From the NCBI GenBank assembly GCA_963815665.1, contig CAWFHN010000014.1, positions 124,001 through 188,000 of the forward strand: a DNA stretch of 64,000 nt, written 5' to 3'. The DNA is from DASUPK01 sp963815665. Its GTDB lineage: Bacteria; Actinomycetota; Thermoleophilia; Solirubrobacterales; 70-9. Under the pieces are notes generated by a model. It saw nothing but the letters and a program-made list of their open reading frames with translations, did no database searches and was not told where the DNA came from. Made by a program: the position numbers and the translations under genes. Position 1 is the first letter of the stretch, and the number at the start of each line of letters is the position of its first letter. This document shows positions 17,734-26,155 of the stretch, piece by piece.

Positions 17734-18471
17734 ATGACGTTCCTCGCGCTGATCGCGGCGATTGCGGTCGCCGCCACCTCGGCGAGCGGCAATCAGGTCC
17801 TCGGCGCGCTGCAGGCGAGCGTGCCCCTGCCGGACATCCAGCTCAGCCCGCCGCCCGAGAGGGTCAGCGGACCGAGCTTTCCGATTGCGACGGTCAGGCC
17901 GGGGAGCCGGATCGCCCTCCACTCGTCACCGGGCGGGCGCGTGCTGACCCGGGTCGGCGATCGCACCGAATTCGGCTCCATCAGGGTCTTCTGGATCGAG
18001 CGGGTGAGCGGAGCGTGGTTCGGCGTGCCGGCGCCGGAGCTGCCCGACGGCCAGCTCGCCTGGATCAGGGATGACCGCTTCGCCCTCGACGTCTCCCAGA
18101 CGCACTTCTGGATCACGGCCGACGTCTCGCGCGAGCAGCTGGAGCTCCACCATGGCGACCGGATCCTCGACCGATTCACGGTCAGCGTCGGCTCCCCCAG
18201 CTCGCCGACCCCGCTCGGCGACTACTCCGTCACGGACGGTCTGGTCGGGCGCGGACTCGGCCCATGGTACGGCTGTTGCTTGCTGGCGCTGTCTGGCCAC
18301 CAGCCGAACCTGCCGGCCGGGTGGCTCGGCGGCGACCGCATCGCGATCCACGGGACGCCCGGCTCGATCGGAGGCGCGACCTCGCACGGCTGCCTGCGCG
18401 CCTCTGACCCGGACATGATCTCCCTCTTCGCCCGCGTCCCGCTCGGCACGCCGGTCTTCATCCACGCCTAG
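17734..18471 (+). CDS. Secreted L,D-transpeptidase (YkuD domain)
   Basis: 245 aa with an N-terminal hydrophobic signal (MTFLALIAAIAVAATSASG). Residues about 45-115 may be an SH3-like region. The YkuD catalytic domain (about 125-245) ends in IHGTPGSIGGATSHGCLR, giving the His and the Cys nucleophile of the HxnSHGCxR motif. It forms 3-3 cross-links in peptidoglycan or attaches proteins to it. The ATG lies 3 bases after tRNA-Ser(GCT), with no Shine-Dalgarno sequence, so translation probably depends on processing of the tRNA from a shared transcript. Confidence 0.9.
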   Translation: MTFLALIAAIAVAATSASGNQVLGALQASVPLPDIQLSPPPERVSGPSFPIATVRPGSRIALHSSPGGRVLTRVGDRTEFGSIRVFWIERVSGAWFGVPAPELPDGQLAWIRDDRFALDVSQTHFWITADVSREQLELHHGDRILDRFTVSVGSPSSPTPLGDYSVTDGLVGRGLGPWYGCCLLALSGHQPNLPAGWLGGDRIAIHGTPGSIGGATSHGCLRASDPDMISLFARVPLGTPVFIHA

Positions 18472-18509
18472 GAGGGCGACCGTGCGGATCTATGGTCGTC
18501 CCGCGACCA

Positions 18510-20093
18510 CTAATCCGCACGCTTGCGGCGACGGGACACTCTCGAGCGCAATCTGGCCACGGGCTTCTTCTTTACGGTGGATTTCCGTCTCGGCGCCGCC
18601 CTCTTGGCCGCCGGTCTGGCCTTCACCGCGGCCCTCCTGGCCTTCCCGGCGGACTTCTTCTTCGGTGCCGGTTTTCGCGCCTTCGGCCTCGCCTTCGCCC
18701 GCGGCACCGGCTGCTCGCGGAGCGACTCCCTCAGCGCCGACGCGAGGTCGTCCAGGTCGGGGACCACGTCGCGGTCACCCGCCAGGCCGAAGTAGATGCG
18801 GCCGTCGTAGCTGATCATCCCGATCGAGAGGGCGTGGTTCTGCGGGGAAAGCGGGACGAAGGGATAGATCTCCTTGATCCGGCGCCCGAGCAGGTAGAGG
18901 GGCTGCTGCGGGCCGGGGACGTTCGAGACCACCAGGTTGAAGATCAGCGGGCGGGCCATCGCCGAGGAGAGCAGGCGGTTGATCGTCGGAGGCGCCCAGC
19001 CGGTGGCCTCGATCAGCAGCGAGGCCGCGCGGGCGTTGTCGGACTCCTTCAGCCGCCGGGTCTCGTCGCGGAGCTGCTCGAGCCGCCTGCGCGGATCCGG
19101 CTCGGACAGCGGCAGGCGGACCATGATCGTCGACATCCTGTTGCCGAGCTCGCCCTTCTCGTCCGGGCGCCGGATGCTGACCGGGACCAGCGCGACGAGG
19201 TAGGCCGGGACCTTGTCCCCCCGGCGCTCGAGGTAGCGGCGCAGCGCCCCGGCGGCGACCGACAGCACCACGTCGTTCACGGTCGAGCCCTCGGCGATTC
19301 CCCGCGCGCGCTTCAGCCGGTCCAGGTCGGTGCGGGCCCAGGCGATCCGCCGGTCCCGGCCGATCCTGACGTTGAGCGTGCTCCGGGGCACCTTCGGGCC
19401 GCCGGAGGCGAGACCGGTGAATGCCTCGGCGGTCCGCAGCACCCGGGCCGCCGTCTGGGCGGGCGTGGTGACGGCCGTCCGGGCTGCACGGCCCGCGGCC
19501 CGGAGCGGCTTTCGCACCCGCTCGGAGGCGGCCTGGGTGAGGAGCATCGTCGGGCTGGGCTCGTCGGGATCCCAGGGCTTCTCGGGCGCCTTCACTCGGG
19601 TGCCGCGCTTGCTTGTGTCGAGCAGGATCGTGCCCACGTCGACCGCGGCCACCCCGTCCACGAGGGCGTGGTGGGTCTTGGAGATGAAGGCGTGGCGTCC
19701 GCTCAGGCCCCCGACCAGGTAGAGCTGCCACAGGGGGCGTTCCATGTCGAGTGGCTCGGACATCACCCGGCCGACGATGTCCCGGAGCTGGTCGAGGCGG
19801 CCCGGTCGCGGCACCGAGACATGGCGTACGTGCCGCCGGACGTCGAACTGCGGGTCGTCGCCCCAGACCGGGTTTTCGATGCCGAGGGGGATCCTCACGA
19901 TCCGCTGGCGGAAGCGCGGGACTAGCAGCAGCCGCTTCTCGACGTGCGCGACCAGCTCGTCGTATCCGGGCGGCGCGCCTTCGACGATGATCGTCGCGCC
20001 GACGTGCACATGGATCGGCCCGCGCTCCGCGTGCAGGTTCGACATGTCCGATCCGGAGAGGCGCTCTGGAGCCCGGGTGGCCAAGGCGGGCAC
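18510..20093 (-). CDS. Wax ester synthase/diacylglycerol acyltransferase with a basic C-terminal tail
   Basis: 527 aa. The WS/DGAT active-site motif HHxxxDG is present as KTHHALVDGVAAVDV at about residue 138. The second-half signatures NDVVLSVAAGALRRYL, SNVPGPQQPLYLLG and LSIGMISYDGRIYFG are also intact. The family transfers acyl groups from acyl-CoA to alcohols or diacylglycerol for storage lipid. Residues about 460-527 are a Lys/Arg/Ala/Pro-rich tail (KARPKARKPAPKKK type) resembling histone H1, not part of the enzyme fold. The nearest same-strand neighbours are an MFS pump and an oxidase. Confidence 0.9.
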   Translation of the reverse strand: MPALATRAPERLSGSDMSNLHAERGPIHVHVGATIIVEGAPPGYDELVAHVEKRLLLVPRFRQRIVRIPLGIENPVWGDDPQFDVRRHVRHVSVPRPGRLDQLRDIVGRVMSEPLDMERPLWQLYLVGGLSGRHAFISKTHHALVDGVAAVDVGTILLDTSKRGTRVKAPEKPWDPDEPSPTMLLTQAASERVRKPLRAAGRAARTAVTTPAQTAARVLRTAEAFTGLASGGPKVPRSTLNVRIGRDRRIAWARTDLDRLKRARGIAEGSTVNDVVLSVAAGALRRYLERRGDKVPAYLVALVPVSIRRPDEKGELGNRMSTIMVRLPLSEPDPRRRLEQLRDETRRLKESDNARAASLLIEATGWAPPTINRLLSSAMARPLIFNLVVSNVPGPQQPLYLLGRRIKEIYPFVPLSPQNHALSIGMISYDGRIYFGLAGDRDVVPDLDDLASALRESLREQPVPRAKARPKARKPAPKKKSAGKARRAAVKARPAAKRAAPRRKSTVKKKPVARLRSRVSRRRKRAD

Positions 20094-20124
20094 GCTAGCG
20101 ATCGCCGCCCGTCGTTCGCTTGCG

Positions 20125-21546
20125 CTAAGTCCGCGCCGTGGAAGCTGGCTTCTTTCCCCCGGCCAGGGCGAGCGGGATGGCGATGACCACCGAGCCGATC
20201 GCGATCACCCGGAGTATCTGCTCGATCGCGGCGCCCTCCCCGGTGCCGCCGCCGGCGACGATCTCGATCAGCGAGGCGACGACCGCCACCGCCAGCCCGG
20301 CCATCCCGATCACGACCGAGAGGGAGATGCCCGAGGCCGCGCCGGCCTGGTCGGGCGGGACCACCGTCTGGGTGCCGACACTGAGCATCGCCCAGCAGAG
20401 GCCGTAGCCGAGGCCGAAGACCGTGAGGGCCGCGGCGATGATCCCGATCCCGAGCCCGGCGGCGATCACGAGCAGTCCGATCGCACCGACCACGATCGCG
20501 ACCAGCATCGTCCTCGGGATGTCGAAGCGCTCGGCAAGCCTGCCCGAAAGCGGGCCCGCGATCGCCTGCATCACGGAGGCCGCCAGGAAGATGAAGCCGC
20601 CCTCGAGCGGCGAGTAGCCGCGGACGTCCTGGAGGTAGAGCGTCGCCGCGAAGGTCGTCACGACGAAGGCGATGTTTGCCGTCATCCCGAGCAGCGTCAC
20701 CGCGACGAAGGGGCGATTCCGGAACATCTTCAGGTCGACGAGGGGATACGCCGTCCTGCGCTCGATCGCGACGAAGCCGGCCAGCAGCGCCACACCCGCG
20801 GCGAACAGGCCAATCGTCCGGGCCGATCCCCATCCCCAGGCGTCGCCACGATCCACCGCGAAGGTGATCGTTGCGATGCCGAGAGCGACCGCGGCGAGCC
20901 CCGAGAAGTCGATCCGGCGGGGGACGGTCTCGTCGCGCGACTCCGGGACGCTGCGGACCATCAGCGCGATCGCGATCGCCGCGGTCGGCACATTGATCAG
21001 GAGGACCCAGCGCCAGCTCAGCGCCTCGGTCAGCCCGCCGCCGACGAACGGCCCCACCGCGGTCGCAGCCGCCGCCAGGCCGTAGAGGTTCCCGATCGCG
21101 CGCTTGCGGCGCTCCTCTGGGAAGGTGTTGGTGATCACGGCGATGCAGAGAGGGAAGAGGATCGCCGCGCCGACTCCCTGGAGCACGCGGGCCCCGATCA
21201 GGAAGCCGGCCGACGGCGCGAGCCCGCCGGCCAGCGAGGTGAGGCCGAAGATCGCCGTCCCCGCGATCAACATGCGGCGCCGCCCGAGGATGTCGCCCAG
21301 TCGCCCGCCAGGGATCAGGAACGAGCCCAGGGCGAGCATGAAGCCGCTGATCGCCCATTGCATGTTCGTGGTCGAGGTATGGAGCTCGCGGGCCATGCCC
21401 GGGATGGAGAGGTTGAGCGCGAAGAAGTCGAGGTTGGTGGCGAACATCGCCATCGAGCAGGCGACGAGCACCATGCCGAGCCGAACCTCGCGCGGAGCGT
21501 CGGGCGGCGGCTTCTCAGCGGACGGATGCCGCTGCTGGAGGAGCAC
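20125..21546 (-). CDS. MFS multidrug efflux transporter (DHA2/EmrB-QacA type)
   Basis: 473 aa with about 14 hydrophobic segments. Typical motifs are LDFFALNLSIPGMARELH (TM1), the motif A loop GRLGDILGRRRML, motif C-like ALSWRWVLLINVP and the second motif A-like GRLAERFDIPR. It is a proton-driven exporter of hydrophobic compounds with unknown substrate. It starts at GTG 21546, 3 bases after the upstream oxidase stop, so the two form an operon. Confidence 0.88.
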   Translation of the reverse strand: MLLQQRHPSAEKPPPDAPREVRLGMVLVACSMAMFATNLDFFALNLSIPGMARELHTSTTNMQWAISGFMLALGSFLIPGGRLGDILGRRRMLIAGTAIFGLTSLAGGLAPSAGFLIGARVLQGVGAAILFPLCIAVITNTFPEERRKRAIGNLYGLAAAATAVGPFVGGGLTEALSWRWVLLINVPTAAIAIALMVRSVPESRDETVPRRIDFSGLAAVALGIATITFAVDRGDAWGWGSARTIGLFAAGVALLAGFVAIERRTAYPLVDLKMFRNRPFVAVTLLGMTANIAFVVTTFAATLYLQDVRGYSPLEGGFIFLAASVMQAIAGPLSGRLAERFDIPRTMLVAIVVGAIGLLVIAAGLGIGIIAAALTVFGLGYGLCWAMLSVGTQTVVPPDQAGAASGISLSVVIGMAGLAVAVVASLIEIVAGGGTGEGAAIEQILRVIAIGSVVIAIPLALAGGKKPASTART

Positions 21547-21549
21547 CGG

Positions 21550-22566
21550 CTAGCGCCTTCGCTGCACGTGGTCGGGCCCCAGATCGGCTGGGCTCGGGGC
21601 GCCGAGCAGGGCGAGCGCGAGCCGCAGCTCCTCGGTGAGCATCTCGATGGCGCGGCGCGCGCCGGCCTCGCCGCCCCAGGCGAGTCCCCAGAGCGCCGGC
21701 CGCCCCACCAGGACGGCCTCGGCCCCGATCGCCAGAGCCGTCGCGACATCGGTGCCGCGCCTGATGCCCCCGTCGATCAGCACCGGGATGCGGCCCGCCA
21801 CCGCCTCCACGACCTCCGGAAGGGCGTCGATCGTGGCGGGCGCGTTGTCGAGCTGACGGCCGCCGTGGTTGGAGACGACGACGCCGGCCGCGCCGTGCTC
21901 GACGGCGAGGGCGGCGTCCTCCCCGGTGATCAGCCCCTTTACGAGGATGGGCAGGTGGAACTCACCGCAGAGCTGCTCGAGGTCGGCCCAGGTGATCGAG
22001 GGATCGACCAGCCCGAAGACCTCGGCGGTGGTGAGGCTCCTGTGACCCACCGCCGCCTCGATCGCGGGCGCGCGGATCTCGGCCGGGACCTGAAAGCCGG
22101 TGCGGAGGTCGCGCTCGCGCCGCCCGGCGAAGGGCGCATCCACCGTGAGGAGCAGCGCCTCGTATCCCGCCTCGGCCGCCTCCTCGACCATGGCGCGAGT
22201 CACGCCGCGGTCGCGGAAGCAGTAGACCTGCATCCAGCGCCTGCCCCCGGTCGCCGCCGCGGCGACGTCCGAGGCCCGGGTGCTGGTCAGGCTCGAGAGG
22301 CACATCACCGTGCCTGCATCGCGCGCGGCCCGCGCCATCCCCTCCTCGCCGTCGGGATGGGCGAGCAGCTGGAACGCGACCGGCGCCACCAGGATCGGCA
22401 TCTCCAGCTCGGTGCCCAGCACGGTCGCCCTGGTCGAGACCTCCGAGACGTCCACGAGGACCCGGGGCCGCAGCTCCCAGCCCTCGTAGGCCTCGGCGTT
22501 CCGGCGAAGGGTCCGCTCGTCCCCGGCGCCGCCGGCGAAGTAGCCGTGCGCGCCCGGCTCCAGCAA
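21550..22566 (-). CDS. FMN-dependent alpha-hydroxy-acid oxidase/dehydrogenase
   Basis: Oxidises an L-2-hydroxy acid (lactate, glycolate or similar) with FMN. Seen: HGYFAGGAGDE (active-site Tyr), MPILVAPVAFQLLAHPDGE, WMQVYCFRDRG, LTVDAPFAGRRERDLR, ILVKGLITGEDA (FMN Lys), VVVSNHGGRQLD (catalytic His and Arg) and LIDGGIRRGTDVATALAIGA. The first usual start in frame is TTG 22566. Homology (VNIADLERLAAELL) begins 12 codons earlier at GTC 22602, with no canonical start before a stop at 22626. Either the start is unusual or an indel separates it from ATG 22645. It is followed by the MFS gene. Confidence 0.87.
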   Translation of the reverse strand: MLEPGAHGYFAGGAGDERTLRRNAEAYEGWELRPRVLVDVSEVSTRATVLGTELEMPILVAPVAFQLLAHPDGEEGMARAARDAGTVMCLSSLTSTRASDVAAAATGGRRWMQVYCFRDRGVTRAMVEEAAEAGYEALLLTVDAPFAGRRERDLRTGFQVPAEIRAPAIEAAVGHRSLTTAEVFGLVDPSITWADLEQLCGEFHLPILVKGLITGEDAALAVEHGAAGVVVSNHGGRQLDNAPATIDALPEVVEAVAGRIPVLIDGGIRRGTDVATALAIGAEAVLVGRPALWGLAWGGEAGARRAIEMLTEELRLALALLGAPSPADLGPDHVQRRR

Positions 22567-22649
22567 CTCTGCCGCAAGCCGCTCGAGATCGGCGATGTTG
22601 ACCGGATCGGAGACGCGAGAAGGCTATTCGGCTGAGATCCTTCATCGCG

Positions 22650-22988
22650 ATGCCGAGAAGGCGACGCGAGAGAGAGCCCGTCGAGACGGTGGACTACACC
22701 GATCCCGAGGGCAACGTCCTGACCTTGCGCCGGTCGCTGAGCGACCGGAGCATCCGCAAGATCAACAAGCCGCACCGCAGGGACGCTTCCTCCGCCGACG
22801 ACGTCTGGGCCCGGCGGAACGAGATGCTCTTCGAGTATCTCGTCACGAGATGGGAGATCTCCGGCCTCCCGCTCGACGACCAGAAGATGCTGATCGGCCG
22901 CTACCGGATGGCCAACTCGGAGGAGCAGCAGTGGGTACGCGAGACGATCAACGCGCACGTCGAGAGCCACATTCCCGAGCTGGAGTGA
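22650..22988 (+). CDS. Small charged protein of unknown function
   Basis: 112 aa from ATG 22650, or from GTG 22683 after the Arg-rich beginning. It is highly charged and probably helical, with VDYTDPEGNVLTLRRSLS, RRNEMLFEYLVTRWEISG and a closing HVESHIPELE. No membrane segment and no family that I recognise. Its stop overlaps the start of the PlsC-type acyltransferase by one base, so the two are coupled. Confidence 0.65.
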   Translation: MPRRRREREPVETVDYTDPEGNVLTLRRSLSDRSIRKINKPHRRDASSADDVWARRNEMLFEYLVTRWEISGLPLDDQKMLIGRYRMANSEEQQWVRETINAHVESHIPELE

Positions 22989-23713
22989 TGGCCGAGCGCG
23001 AGCCGTTCACCTTCACGTACCGGATCGCCATGGCCGTCTGCGTCCCGATGGTGAGCCTGTGGGGGCGGTTGCAGGTCGAGGGGCTCGAGGCTCTTCCCCG
23101 GAGCGGCCCGACGCTGCTCGTCGCCAATCACGACTCGCAGACCGATCCGATTGCGGTCGGGGTCGCGGCGCGCCGGCGCCGCCAGATCCGCGCCCTGGCC
23201 AAGAGGAGCCTGTGGGACAAGCCTGGACTCGACCGCGTCCTCGACGGGATGGGCCAGATTCCGATCGAGCGCGCCGCGGGCGACGCCGATGCCCTCGTGA
23301 ACGCGATCGCGGCGCTGCGTCGCGGCTCGTGCATAGGTGTGTTCCCTGAGGGGACGATCTCGTGCGGCCGCCGGCTGCGGGCGCGGAGCGGCATCGGTCG
23401 CCTCGCGCTCGAGGTCCCGGAGGCCCGCCTGGTGTGTGCGACGGTGGAGGGGGCCCCGGACTTCGCGCGCTTCCCGACGCGGCCGCGCGTCCGGGTTCGC
23501 TTCTTCGAGCCGGCCTCGGGTCAGACCGATCCCTCCGAGACGGCGAGCGGCCTCGCCGAGCGGCTTCTGGCCGAGCTTCGCGCACTCGCTCCTCCGGTGG
23601 ACGCGGGTCGAAACCCCGTCGAGACGCGTCGGAAGTACGAGCACAAGCTCGCCGAGCGCGAGGAGGGCGCGGCACGCCGCCGCGCCGAAGCGGCCGATCG
23701 CGAGAGGGTCTAG
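22988..23713 (+). CDS. 1-acyl-sn-glycerol-3-phosphate acyltransferase (PlsC family)
   Basis: 241 aa. The acyltransferase motifs NHDSQTDP (NHx4D catalytic dyad, about residue 45), QIPIERAAGD and FPEGTIS (about residue 122) are clear. An N-terminal hydrophobic segment suggests membrane association. The family acylates lysophosphatidic acid. The C-terminal 40 residues are Glu/Arg-rich. The start ATG overlaps the preceding stop (TGATG). The gene ends 35 bases before tRNA-Arg. Confidence 0.88.
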   Translation: MAEREPFTFTYRIAMAVCVPMVSLWGRLQVEGLEALPRSGPTLLVANHDSQTDPIAVGVAARRRRQIRALAKRSLWDKPGLDRVLDGMGQIPIERAAGDADALVNAIAALRRGSCIGVFPEGTISCGRRLRARSGIGRLALEVPEARLVCATVEGAPDFARFPTRPRVRVRFFEPASGQTDPSETASGLAERLLAELRALAPPVDAGRNPVETRRKYEHKLAEREEGAARRRAEAADRERV

Positions 23714-23748
23714 GCCCGGACCCGCGCCGCTACGCTGTTGCCCCTCAC

Positions 23749-23822
23749 GCGCCCGTAGCTCAGTTGGATAGAGCGTCGGTCTACGAAACCGAAGGTCACA
23801 GGTTCGAATCCTGTCGGGCGCG
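23749..23822 (+). tRNA. tRNA-Arg (anticodon ACG), integration target
   Basis: The acceptor GCGCCCG (23749-23755) pairs with CGGGCGC (23815-23821), discriminator G. The D arm (GCTCAGTTGGATAGAGC), anticodon loop with ACG (CTACGAA) and T arm GGTTCGAATCC are canonical. CCA is not encoded. The 3' 44 bases are duplicated at 40688-40731, marking this gene as the attachment site of the mobile element to its right. The tRNA remains complete. Confidence 0.97.
23779..23822 (+). repeat. attL: 44-bp direct repeat in tRNA-Arg 3' end
   Basis: Identical over 44 bases to 40688-40731, in the same orientation. It covers the anticodon loop, variable region, T arm and acceptor 3' strand. Sequences diverge immediately on both sides. 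Crossover sites of tyrosine integrases usually lie in such tRNA segments. Confidence 0.93.
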
Positions 23823-23937
23823 TTCCGCTCCTCTCCGCCTCCTGCACGTTCCTGCTGCAAATCGGGTGGATCGAGCGGTCTGCGTGACTCGGCCGGTCCG
23901 CTCGGTTCCGGTGAATTCCGAGGCTCGCCAGCGGCTC

Positions 23938-23956
23938 ATGGCTACATTCCGGCTAC
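23938..23956 (+). repeat. 19-bp subterminal repeat, candidate integrase arm site (left)
   Basis: ATGGCTACATTCCGGCTAC occurs here, 115 bases inside attL, and again at 40605-40623, 65 bases before attR, in the same orientation. It contains two copies of GGCTAC. This is the expected layout for arm-type binding sites of a tyrosine recombinase. No gene covers it. Confidence 0.6.
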
Positions 23957-23980
23957 ATCGGAGCCGGATCACAGCGTGGC

Positions 23981-25159
23981 TCAGTAACTGGGAGGCAGAA
24001 CATCGATTGGTCCGAAGAGCCCGAGGGGCCGATCGAAACGGACACTCCCCTCGCCTTGCAGTTGGTCCAGTAGCCGGCGCAGTTCCTGCTCGGTGCCCTC
24101 GTCGTCAATCTGGAGCGCGCTCCGCAGCACAGACAGCGTGGTGCGGTGCCCCGGCGGTGGCAGGCGACGCCGAATGTCTTCGACGCGAATCGCGGAAGTG
24201 CCGGAACGCGGCGCCGGACGCGCGGGAGTCGTCTCCACCTCAGCCCGAGCCGATCTCGGCCTTGCGATGGGCTTCTGCGGTCGCCATGGGATTCCGAGGA
24301 CTTCCTCCCCCACCGTGGGGGTCGCAATCCCGTATTGAGTCAGCCGGCACTCGTCGAGGTCCATCGGAACCAGGTGCAGCACGCGTTCCGCTGACGCCGG
24401 GTGGCGCAGCTTGACTCGCCGTGCAACGCGCCCATCGGGAGTCACCAAGTTCGCGATCCTCTGCGTCTCCAGGCTGATCAGCAGTGGCCACCAGCCCTCT
24501 GCCCGCATCGTGCGATACAAGGCCCGGTCCAATACAAGGTCTCCACGGTCGCGGTCCTTCCGGACCGGGTCATTCGGGCCTGCAGCCTCATCAGATTTCG
24601 GCAGAGCAAAGAAGGCCGGTCGCAGAGCGAAGATCCAGCTGGCCGGTAGCTTCGCCTTCACTAACTCCGCATTGGTCTCGTCCCAGCGATCGGCACCGAG
24701 GCGCCGATCGACATAAATCAGCGCCACGCGACGGTTGGTAAGCGGGGATCGCACCAGCAGCGTCACCTCCACGCCCCTGATCCGAGCGTGCTCGGTGACC
24801 TCGAACTTGGGGTGCTGCCGACGGATCGACGCCCGCAGCAGGCCCATGGTCGCCTGTCTTGCGTATGTGAGGTCGTGACGGGGATCAGCCGGTGCGTCCC
24901 GGTGAACAAAGTGGTGGCGGCGCTGCTGCGGTCCACGAGTGGTGAGCTGCGGCGATGGACAGCCCGGGACTGGGCAGACGAGCTTGCCCGCCCGTGCGTC
25001 CGCCCGGAACTGCTCTGCCTCGCGGTCCGGCATAAAGACCAGCGGGGCACCGGCCGGCTCCCGTATGTCTCTCGCATAGACCTGCCGGCGCTCACCCAGA
25101 GCTTCTTCTGCCCACTCCCGGTAGTCGACATGGCGCATGGAGCGAGAGCTTGAAGCCAT
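23981..25159 (-). CDS. CoiA-like protein (zinc-ribbon plus nuclease-like domain)
   Basis: 392 aa, intact. The N-terminal part has a Cys pair in CPVPGCPSP followed by RRHHFVHRD, then HDLTYARQATMGLLRASIR, and a domain with RVALIYVDRRLGADRWDETN. The order (zinc ribbon, His motif, helix with K/R, then a nuclease-like strand pair) resembles competence protein CoiA, whose family handles incoming DNA. The C-terminal 120 residues are Pro/Arg-rich plus a short helical module. It may act on transferred DNA. It could instead be another PD-(D/E)xK relative, since the resemblance is by pattern only. Confidence 0.55.
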   Translation of the reverse strand: MASSSRSMRHVDYREWAEEALGERRQVYARDIREPAGAPLVFMPDREAEQFRADARAGKLVCPVPGCPSPQLTTRGPQQRRHHFVHRDAPADPRHDLTYARQATMGLLRASIRRQHPKFEVTEHARIRGVEVTLLVRSPLTNRRVALIYVDRRLGADRWDETNAELVKAKLPASWIFALRPAFFALPKSDEAAGPNDPVRKDRDRGDLVLDRALYRTMRAEGWWPLLISLETQRIANLVTPDGRVARRVKLRHPASAERVLHLVPMDLDECRLTQYGIATPTVGEEVLGIPWRPQKPIARPRSARAEVETTPARPAPRSGTSAIRVEDIRRRLPPPGHRTTLSVLRSALQIDDEGTEQELRRLLDQLQGEGSVRFDRPLGLFGPIDVLPPSY

Positions 25160-25264
25160 TCAGCACAGTGTGCCCGCGTCAACGGCTTGTTGGGGCGGGG
25201 GCTGGTCGGCAGCGTCTCGTAACTCCCGAGCGCATCCGAGGCAGGGCGTTTGCGGGCATGCCTC

Positions 25265-26032
25265 CTACTCGAGAATCTCTCCCGTGTCGGGGTCCACTCG
25301 CAGGACTTCGATGCCTGCCGACGCAAGGCGTTGGTCCGCCTCCGGCATCACCATGACACCGGCTTGGAGTGCGAGGATTCGCCGGGTTGGCACCTCGTCC
25401 GGAGCGAGCCCGGCGGGCGTCCGCGCGGCGATTGTCGCCGCGGTGTCTTCTCTAACGATCGCGTGCCATGGACGGATCTCGGCGAGTGCTACCTCGCCGT
25501 CCTTCCGCGCAACGAGGTCGATGCGTACGTCCGGTTGCCCAGAGAGCTCCTGAGCTACGTTCCTGAACCCCTGGCCCTGCAGATACGCCGCCACGTAGGA
25601 CGTCATGTTGGCGGCGATACGGTCCTTCTCCATCTCGGCCCGCCGCACCGCCTCGCGCGGTGGGTCCGGGCTCTCTTGGACCTCGGGGTCAAGTAATGCC
25701 TCAAGCGCGCGCCTCGACAACTCGACTTGATGATCTTCGGATGGCAAAGGGAGGCGCTGGACGTTCTCCTCGACTTCATCCTTCTGCCGAGACAGGCGCA
25801 CCGAGCCGCCGCCGATTTCCTCGACACGGCTGAAGAAGGTTCCTCCGAGCAGCGCGGCCGTACCCGCCGTCACGAACGCAATCGCGGTCTCGCTGTGGCC
25901 GTCTTTAGCCAGTAGCGCGGCGAGGCCCCACGCAAGGAGGCCCGCCAGCACAAGCACCCAGCGCCCGAAGGTTTCCGGCCAGAGATGGACGGGCTCCACT
26001 CTGCCCGGATCTCCTGATCGCCTATGAGCCAT
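25265..26032 (-). CDS. Membrane-anchored protein with PD-(D/E)xK-like domain
   Basis: 255 aa from ATG 26032. Two adjacent membrane helices (about residues 24-42 and 48-66) are followed by a charged linker and a C-terminal domain. That domain has a helix (MTSYVAAYLQGQGFRNV) and then RIDLVARKDGEVALAEIRPW, the D...ExK/R layout of restriction-endonuclease-fold proteins of the Mrr type, here with ExR instead of ExK. The frame is open upstream to 26431, but that part is antisense to the methyltransferase gene. It is divergent from the methyltransferase and downstream of nothing on its strand. Function unknown, and a defence role is an inference from context. Confidence 0.6.
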   Translation of the reverse strand: MAHRRSGDPGRVEPVHLWPETFGRWVLVLAGLLAWGLAALLAKDGHSETAIAFVTAGTAALLGGTFFSRVEEIGGGSVRLSRQKDEVEENVQRLPLPSEDHQVELSRRALEALLDPEVQESPDPPREAVRRAEMEKDRIAANMTSYVAAYLQGQGFRNVAQELSGQPDVRIDLVARKDGEVALAEIRPWHAIVREDTAATIAARTPAGLAPDEVPTRRILALQAGVMVMPEADQRLASAGIEVLRVDPDTGEILE

Positions 26033-26155
26033 CGGAGAGTTGTAATGCACAGCCCACCGCACGCGAAAGCCCCAAGCCGTCTGCGTGCTGCGGTGTGCTT
26101 CGCTTCCGTCGGTGCCTCCCACGACACTTGCACCGTTGTGAGTGCACGGGCGACA

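Noticed and set aside
19744..22635. A 960-codon plus-strand open frame
   Set aside because: It is antisense to the acyltransferase, MFS and oxidase genes, all of which have clear motifs. The translation is low-complexity Arg/Glu/Asp/His.
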